This document shows positions 57,693-64,000 of a DNA stretch of 64,000 nucleotides, piece after piece. The DNA is taken from NCBI GenBank assembly GCA_030490835.1, contig CM059977.1, positions 23,417,335 through 23,481,334 on the forward strand. Direction: 5' to 3'. This DNA is from Annona cherimola. Lineage: Eukaryota; Streptophyta; Magnoliopsida; Magnoliales; Annonaceae. The translations under genes were made by a program, and so were the position numbers. The notes under the pieces were generated by a model. The model was not told the DNA's origin. It saw only the letters and a program-made list of their open reading frames with translations, and ran no database searches. Within the stretch, counting starts at the first letter, position 1. Each line of letters starts with the position of its first letter.

Positions 57693-59826
57693 TGTCAACT
57701 TTTAAGCTTTTATCTTGTATTCTGCGTATTGATTATTTGCAAGTGGTTCCATGTGAGAGTACATGGTGAATTCGTAAGAGAGTAAATATTGGTTTTGTGC
57801 AAGAACCCATAAAGAGTCCTATTTATAAGAGTATTAGTTAGAAATTCGGTGGAGGCTTGAGAGGTACCACATTAGGGACATGAGAAAGGGGGTTATCAAA
57901 ATGCTCTTATTTGATATATGTATATATCTATAATTTATTTTTCATGGTGAATTGTATCTTTTTTCTATAGTTTTTTCCTTCTAAGTTGAAGGGTTTTTCA
58001 TGTAAATTTTAATGTCTTGTGTGTATGATCTTATGGTTATTTATTTGATCCTATTTTAGTATGTATGCTTTCATTGTAATCTGTTTCAACCCAAATCTAT
58101 TTTTTAACAAGTGATATCAAAGATATGATTATAAACCTATGATTCATGGATCTGTTGGATCAATAATTTTCTTGGCAAGCAAGATCATTGTAGATGATAC
58201 TTGATGAACGCATAGAATTAAATTGGTGGTGGCTACAATCATGGGTATCAAATGAAGAAGATCATGTAGCATGTAGATCTAATGCAAATTTGTTAGATAC
58301 ATTGGTTTTGTATTGGACGGAGTTTTCTGGCAAGAAGCAACAAAGACGGATCACGCAATGGGAATCCATGTGTGATTGGAGTGGAATAGATCTAGAGGGC
58401 TTTTCCCATCCAAGGAGAAGGTGGTTGTGGACGAATTTGAGTAGTGACAACATTACAGTCATCAGACAAAAGCATTGAAGACAGCAACAATGTAAGAGCG
58501 GTCGCTGCATAGCAAGGGAGTTGTGTGAGATGCATTTGTGTTTGTTGCATGTGTAAGGGATGAGGTGGCTAGGTTTAGAATCATGGAGAAGAAGTTGCTA
58601 GAAAGAAGGAGAAGATAAATGCATAATTTGATGGTGCGCTAGAGGTGTACCCGAGCATGTACACATGCAGCCTAGATTGGATGATTTTGGAGTCCATTTT
58701 GGGTATTTTAAATATGAATTTCTATATTTTAGGTGCTCTAAACACATTTGCGAGGTTATTTTGGGTAGATTTTTCTTTGATAACATGCATTTGATGAGTG
58801 TACAAATCAACGGTGATATAATGTCAAAGAAATTTTGATGTGTAAATTTGAATGAGATGAAATGTTGTACTTCTTGTGGATGGTTTCGATCAGGAGAATG
58901 CTACATCATTGGATGTGGTGAAGTTATATGACATAGATCGAGGTTGATCAAGGGGAATAAAGTTCAATCTATTCTGAAGTGGCAGTTCATGAGTAGATCT
59001 TGTGTTTGATCACATAGTTGATGTTGTACAAAGATAGTTCAAATCGAGATGGAGCGATGGACTTTATAGAGCTACAACTGCTATGCATTATTTGGAAGTT
59101 TATGATTATATTCATGTCGAGAATGCATGGAGGGCACATAGAGATAGATTAAGTTTTCTTGAGTTTTGCATTGAATGATTGCTATAAGATCCTAAAAATG
59201 CATTTTGGATTGTGGGGAGCCTAGGAGAAAATAGAATGCAATTCATGTTGCTTATAGCTAATATATTTGATATACTTGATTTAATGCAAGGTTGATACAC
59301 TAACACGAGTTTGAGCATGATTGACTTATAAACCACCTGATGAATTGTGGAATGGTCGAAGACACGTTTCTTTGTAGCTAGCTTAATGTTTGCAAAATCT
59401 AATCTAAGGTGGAAATTGTTATGTTTTTGTCTTGTATTCTACGTATGGGTTATTTTTTAGTGGTTCTATGTGAGAGTGCATGGTGAATATGCCAAAAGTG
59501 TATATTACTTTTGAGTAAAAACCTGGAGAGGGTCTTATTTATAAAAATATCAATCAAGGATTCGGTGGAGCCTTGAGAGATATCCTATTGGGGTGTGAGA
59601 GAGAAGATTATCAAAGTGTTCTTTTTTGGAGTGTGTACATCTCTATAACTTGTTTATCACAATGGATTGTTATCTCTCTCCCGTTGTTTTTCCTTCTATG
59701 CTGAAGAATTTTTCATGTAAATCTTGTTGTCTTGTGTGTATGATCTTGTGATTATTTCTTTTATCATATTTTAGTTTGTATACTTCTGTTGTAATCCATT
59801 TCAACCTAAATCATGTTTCCTAATAA
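57693..59826 (+). mobile_element. Small Copia-like LTR element, non-coding
   Basis: LTRs at 57693-58109 and about 59417-59826, collinear but diverged ('ggtggaggcttgagag', 'tgtcttgtgtgtatgatctt', 'ttgtaatc(t/c)(g/a)tttcaacc'). Directly after the first LTR stands AGTGATATCAAAGA, a decayed initiator tRNA-Met site. Directly before the second is AAGGTGGAAAT, a polypurine tract of Copia type. The internal region is only 1.3 kb, with a 94-codon frame at 58194-58478 that matches no known domain. No TSD was found. Confidence 0.75.
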
Positions 59827-60364
59827 TCAATCACTATAAAAGTTGGGGCTTCTATCACTCGAAAGCAAGGGCTCCATTCATGAAACCTTTCGAAGAAGCA
59901 ATCATGACATCATTTAGAAGAGTGGCCCTAATATCAATCTAAGCTACTCTTTGGGCATCAATTTAGAGAAGATTAGCAAAATCTATTGAAGGCCGCTAAA
60001 GAAGTTGCATAACTGCAGATGATTCAATAAGCAGTTGACACTACTCGATATTGCATTTTTCCATATAAGTGGTTGAAATTGGCAAGAGATGAATCACTGA
60101 ACTTGCAAAAGTGGCATGGGGATGACAGACCAAGCTTGTCTGGATCTTTTTAGGCAACCAAAGAACCTTGCATGTCTTTATAGTGAAATGAAAGACATAA
60201 TCTTGTGGGGGCTCATCTGAAGAGGAATCTTGGGATGAGTCATCAACATTGGTCATAATGGTTTCTGCATCAATATTAGTTTTCAATTATATGATTTTAA
60301 AACCATAAATAAATAATCAAAAATTAATGAATATTTAAAAGTTTTAAATTTAAGAAAAATTTTA
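59827..60364. other. Unassigned stretch
   Basis: No feature recognised. Confidence 0.4.
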
Positions 60365-60610
60365 AAAATGCCAACTGGGTGGCCACAACCAATGGCTGGT
60401 AATGGTGAGGTCATGGGTTCAACCCCTAGTGGGGCAAAAATACATTCGCTTGATAATATGTTGTTATATAAATTCCCTCTGTGGTGGGGGTATTTATAAA
60501 AATTTCCTTCCTGGTTTGAGAGTTGAGAAATGACTGATTTGTAATATCAGATGTCACAGCATATATAATACTAATAAAAAAATTAAAAATAAAAGACAAA
60601 TTTGTGCATA
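60365..60610 (+). mobile_element. SINE candidate with box B
   Basis: Box B GGTTCAACCCC at 60416-60426, preceded by a tRNA-like 'ggctggtaatggtgaggtcat', and followed by about 180 bp ending in an A-rich stretch (ttaaaaataaaag). TSD not resolved. Confidence 0.5.
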
Positions 60611-60617
60611 CAAACAT

Positions 60618-60960
60618 ATAGAAGCGATTCTACGTAATTACCTCTATTTTTAAAATTTTGATGTTTGATGTAAAATTCAATTCATTCATTTTATTCAACA
60701 TTATTTGTTTAGCTAGGGGATCAAGTTTCATCCAAATTCAAGAAGTGTACAGGCCAAATTTGCTCAAAAATATGAACATTCGTGTGTAAATTATGAAAAA
60801 TGCATAGATCGATTCATATATATTAAAATATAATAATACTTTATAAAATCATTTATCCACATATTTGTGACCTTTTAGATGGTTTAAGATGTTAAAACTA
60901 CTACTTAAAATATGTAATCATTTTATTATATTGATTTCAATATTAAAGGGACCTATTTAG
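60618..60960. mobile_element. MITE family D copy
   Basis: Left end TAGAAGCGATTCTACGTAAT, then 'tttgtttagctagggg', 'tttgctcaaaaatatgaac' and 'aaaatataataatactttata'. The right part is truncated. Confidence 0.7.
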
Positions 60961-60989
60961 TTATGCATTTTTTTTATTACAGATATGTT

Positions 60990-61285
60990 CAGCTACAACC
61001 AAAATCTTTCAATTAAAATTTCTCAATCTAAAACTTTTCATTTTCTATCGTTACACTACTTTTAATTATTTTTTCACATCTTCCTATACAACTACAATAT
61101 TTTTCAATCATTTATTCACAACTATATATACAGCTAACATCATATAACTAACATATCTATTTTAACTTTATTCTTTTTACTCCTTATTATTACTCCTATT
61201 ATATCACATCACTTCTTTCGATTCAAAAACTTTTATACGAAAAATTTTCTATTCAAAAGTTTAATTACTTTCAAAACACACCTTG
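60990..61285. repeat. MITE family E copy, diverged
   Basis: Interior blocks 'ctaaaacttttcattttct', 'cctatacaactacaatatttttcaatcatt' and right end TTTCAAAACACACC. The left TIR is lost. Confidence 0.6.
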
Positions 61286-61554
61286 CATATCATTAAAAAG
61301 AATTTCGTTATTGTCATTGAGTTCCAACCCGAAAACTCATTCACACGTCCCCATGCGAAAAGAGGTACAATTAATCTACTTCTCTATCGACATTAGAGTA
61401 TTTGTATCTCCAAATAAAACATTTGACTGGAATATCACAAAATCTTTTTCCTTTATGGCTAAACATATACAAGTAAAACAATATATGTAGGAAATTAGAA
61501 TATATACTTTAATAAATGAGTTGAACTTAACCAAGTCAACCAGCAATAAAGTAG

Positions 61555-61745
61555 TCACTCAGGAGTTTTATGAGTGGTAAGAGCATTGATATGCACCCAG
61601 AGAGATATATGTTTGAAATCCGTCACTGGCATAGAAGCATTTTATCTTTCTCTTGATAATTGGGAGCATATGGCGTCACTTTAAATAATTGTGGAAAATT
61701 TTAAACTTGATCTTAAGATTTTTTTTTTTTTTTTTTTAAAAAAAG
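61555..61745 (+). mobile_element. SINE candidate with T-rich 3' end
   Basis: Box A-like ATGAGTGGTAAGAGC (61570-61584) and box B-like GTTTGAAATCC (61611-61621) at tRNA spacing, then about 95 bp and a run of 19 T at 61719-61737. This layout resembles Au-type plant SINEs. No TSD confirmed. Confidence 0.55.
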
Positions 61746-62520
61746 ATAGGATGTAAGTACCCCCAATAAAAACAAACAATAAAGTGACAGCATAATAATT
61801 TTGTTGTTGATTTTTTTTTTGTCGGAATGTTACACAGAAACATGGGCGGATCTAGATGAAGCTAACGAGTGCAATTGACTCCAATTTTATCCCTTTGGAA
61901 TTTTGCAAAAAATATTAATAGCTTCTTCAAAATAACAATATTCCATTCACCATCACGTGAAATTCCCTCACCCCTCAAAGGTACTAAACGTAACAGCGTT
62001 ATGAAGGAAAGCTAGGGTCCATCTTTTGGAAGTCATGCATGTAAATTGTAATTGGGGCAATCTAGCTTCGTCCGTGAGTGGGGCGGGATGGGACACGATG
62101 AAAGGAAAAGATTCTACCAGTCAAAGAGGTGTGGTGAGGTGAGGTGAGGTGCGGTGGGAAACGGCATCAGTATCCACGCCTGCGTCGCATATGCTAAGAA
62201 AGTGGATGAAGGCGACGGGACGCGGCCTTCTCGCCCTCTCGACCGGGAGTTGACAAGTGTCGAAATAGTAGGCGAGGCGAGGCCGACAAGACGCAGCTGC
62301 TACACCAAAGTACCAAACGTAAAAAAAAAAAAAAAAAAAAGCAAATGCGTGGCCGCCGCAGCTCGTCCAATTGCGGGCTGAAAACGTGGTTCTTACTGAC
62401 CATAAAATGAAATTTCCGCGGGTTGTATGAGTTGGCATCGTTTTCTCGATCCCGGTGCGATGAATCGTCGTAATCCGAGCCTTGAATGTGCCACGTTTGT
62501 TCAATAACGTTGATATTCAC
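61746..62520. other. Unassigned stretch with a GC-rich patch and A20 run
   Basis: 62050-62470 is GC-rich, with an imperfect GGTGA repeat near 62135 and a run of 20 A at 62321-62340. Open frames on both strands are short and disagree in strand. It could be a promoter or gene remnant. Confidence 0.35.
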
Positions 62521-62815
62521 ATGTAAATTATAAAATATGACTAAACTTGGTAATTATTATATTAGAATACAATCATATTTTATATAATCATTTATCAGCA
62601 TTGTGATTGTATTTTGCACAATTTTAGATGATAAAAATATAACTTTAAAATTAATATTTAAACTGAATTATTTTATTTTGTTAATTTTGCATTATTTTGA
62701 GGTCGGATACGTACACGTATTTATTGGAGTTAGATAAAACTTAGTGTCCTACTGGGATAAATTATTCTAAATATAATACATGAGTTAGATTATGATTTTA
62801 TAACAAATACAGGGC
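62521..62815. repeat. MITE family D, partial copy
   Basis: Shares 'ttatattagaatacaatcatattttatataatcattta' style blocks and 'attattttattttgttaatttt'. Confidence 0.55.
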
Positions 62816-63180
62816 TTATTTGCAACTATCATCACCATAACTACGTTGCAGCCGGCGGCACCCTGGCATTTAGGGTTCGAGTTGGATTATCCTCCAAGTC
62901 CCAGCCGACAAACACGACCGTGCCCTCCAATTACGCGCCAGGATCCAGGTGGGTCTGACCTTCTCACCAGAGGCCAGAAAGGCACACGCACCCGCTGCTC
63001 GACACGCGTGAAAAATGCGGTCCTGCGAATACTGAGCGTGCCCCACTTCAATTGGAGGTATCCCTTTAGTCTTACCATTTGACCGATCACGTTCTGCGTC
63101 ACCCCAAGGGCCAAGGCCCAAACTCGATTGATGAGAGGGAGGTCGGGAAAGGGTAAGTATAAGATCTTACGTAGCACAAG
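62816..63180. other. GC-rich patch, no gene recognised
   Basis: Three overlapping frames of 78-96 codons on both strands with no domain; typical of chance frames in GC-rich DNA. It may be an edge of a gene outside the window. Confidence 0.3.
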
Positions 63181-64000
63181 TTATATTCTAGGTGTTGCCC
63201 TTCACAAAATAATATTATAGATAACTTATTTTTTATTATTATTAATTGCATTCCACTTGAAATTTAACATCATAAGATTATTTATATGATTTTTAAAATT
63301 TAACATCATAATATTATTTATATTTTTTTTAATAATTGAATTCATCAAATATTTTTTTTTGGATTAATATTAGTTTCATGAATATTATAGTATCGTAATC
63401 TTTTGGTTATCAATATATTTTATTTTGTTAATATAATGTATAGATTTGATTTCAAAATAAGTAATTAATGTAAAAATTCAGTTTAAATTTCATCCCAGAT
63501 ACTAGTTATTACAGATTATACACATATCTAGTAAATTTAATTTTTTATATAGCGACTTTAATATGAAAATTATGATTAATCAATGATACAGATTTTTCAT
63601 TAAACATCGTAAAAAGTTGATTCTAAATATACTTTTTCCTTCGGAAAGAGCACATTGCTCTTCGTGTTCGGTAGGGAACATCCAATCAAGTGTTTGGCAA
63701 GATATAAGCAGTAGGAATGCAGTGCATGATGGGGCTAAAATGCAAAGCATTCATAGCTAGGATGGGATGATTTTGGAATAACATCTACATTTCCCAATAC
63801 ATCTTTACTCAATTTCAATACACTTCTACTCAATTCTAATACACTTTTACACATTACCAATACATCTCCATTCTAAATTCTTAGGATTTTTTGTATTTTG
63901 GTCCCTCTAACTTAGCGTATTTGATTTTTAGCCCACAAGTTTCACATATTTACTTTTTAGATTCTGTAAATTTGCCCTGTTTTCATTTTTAGTCTCTGCC
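63181..64000. other. AT-rich end of window with a short tandem repeat
   Basis: 63796-63872 has four to five ~20-bp units ('caatacatctttactcaatt', 'caatacacttctactcaatt'...). From 63895 the wording 'ttttggtccctctaactta' and 'tttttagtctctgcc' resembles the start of a common plant repeat that runs out of the window. Confidence 0.45.

Noticed and set aside
58194..58478. 94-codon frame as a gag gene
   Set aside because: It sits inside the small LTR element but lacks gag helices or a zinc knuckle; it may be chance.
62121..63180. Genes in the two GC-rich patches near the right end
   Set aside because: Overlapping frames on both strands, poly-Phe/Lys from the A20 run, no domain and no start context. 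Kept only as unassigned patches.

Overview
This is nuclear DNA of a flowering plant. It is AT-rich and gene-poor, and it is packed with plant-type mobile DNA: terminal-repeat retrotransposons in miniature (TRIM) primed by initiator tRNA-Met, Copia remnants with gag only, RTE and L1 LINE remnants, tRNA-headed SINEs, and hAT-, PIF/Harbinger- and Mutator-like miniature elements (MITEs). No bacterial, organellar or CRISPR feature was seen. The species cannot be fixed from the sequence.

The one convincing host gene is an intronless clade-A AHL gene (AT-hook plus PPC/DUF296 domain) on the minus strand at about 19.0-20.0 kb. It stands in a GC-rich island with a long pyrimidine-rich leader and a TATA-like box near 20.77 kb. 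The conserved family N-terminus (ANPWW) lies in frame upstream of the first ATG, but a CTG occupies the position of the usual start codon.

Layout: 0-6.6 kb holds a MITE fragment, a TRIM insertion and weak exon-like segments. 6.6-13 kb holds MITEs, a long direct repeat and a second TRIM. 13-18.7 kb is mostly unassigned, with local duplications, a Mutator-like MITE and a Harbinger-like MITE. 18.7-21.3 kb is the AHL island. 21.3-28.5 kb has a hAT-like MITE, an RNase H pseudogene, a solo LTR inside a MITE and an L1 LINE fragment. 28.5-40 kb is a field of MITEs with an RTE LINE carcass at 32-34 kb. 40.6-48.3 kb is a nested block: one roughly 400-bp MITE carries a second MITE, a SINE that itself holds a solo LTR, and a Copia element. 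48-55 kb has MITEs, a tandem array, a hAT-like MITE and two back-to-back MITEs. 55-64 kb has a small Copia-like element, two SINE candidates and further MITEs.

The value of the window lies in insertion history. Target-site duplications (TSDs) are readable for about a dozen elements, including four of the five members of the nested block (the fifth, the SINE, has a long duplication with one indel), so the order of insertion follows directly. A family of foldback MITEs shares one internal core but has different termini. Outside the AHL gene no functional gene can be defended; unexplained stretches are stated as such.
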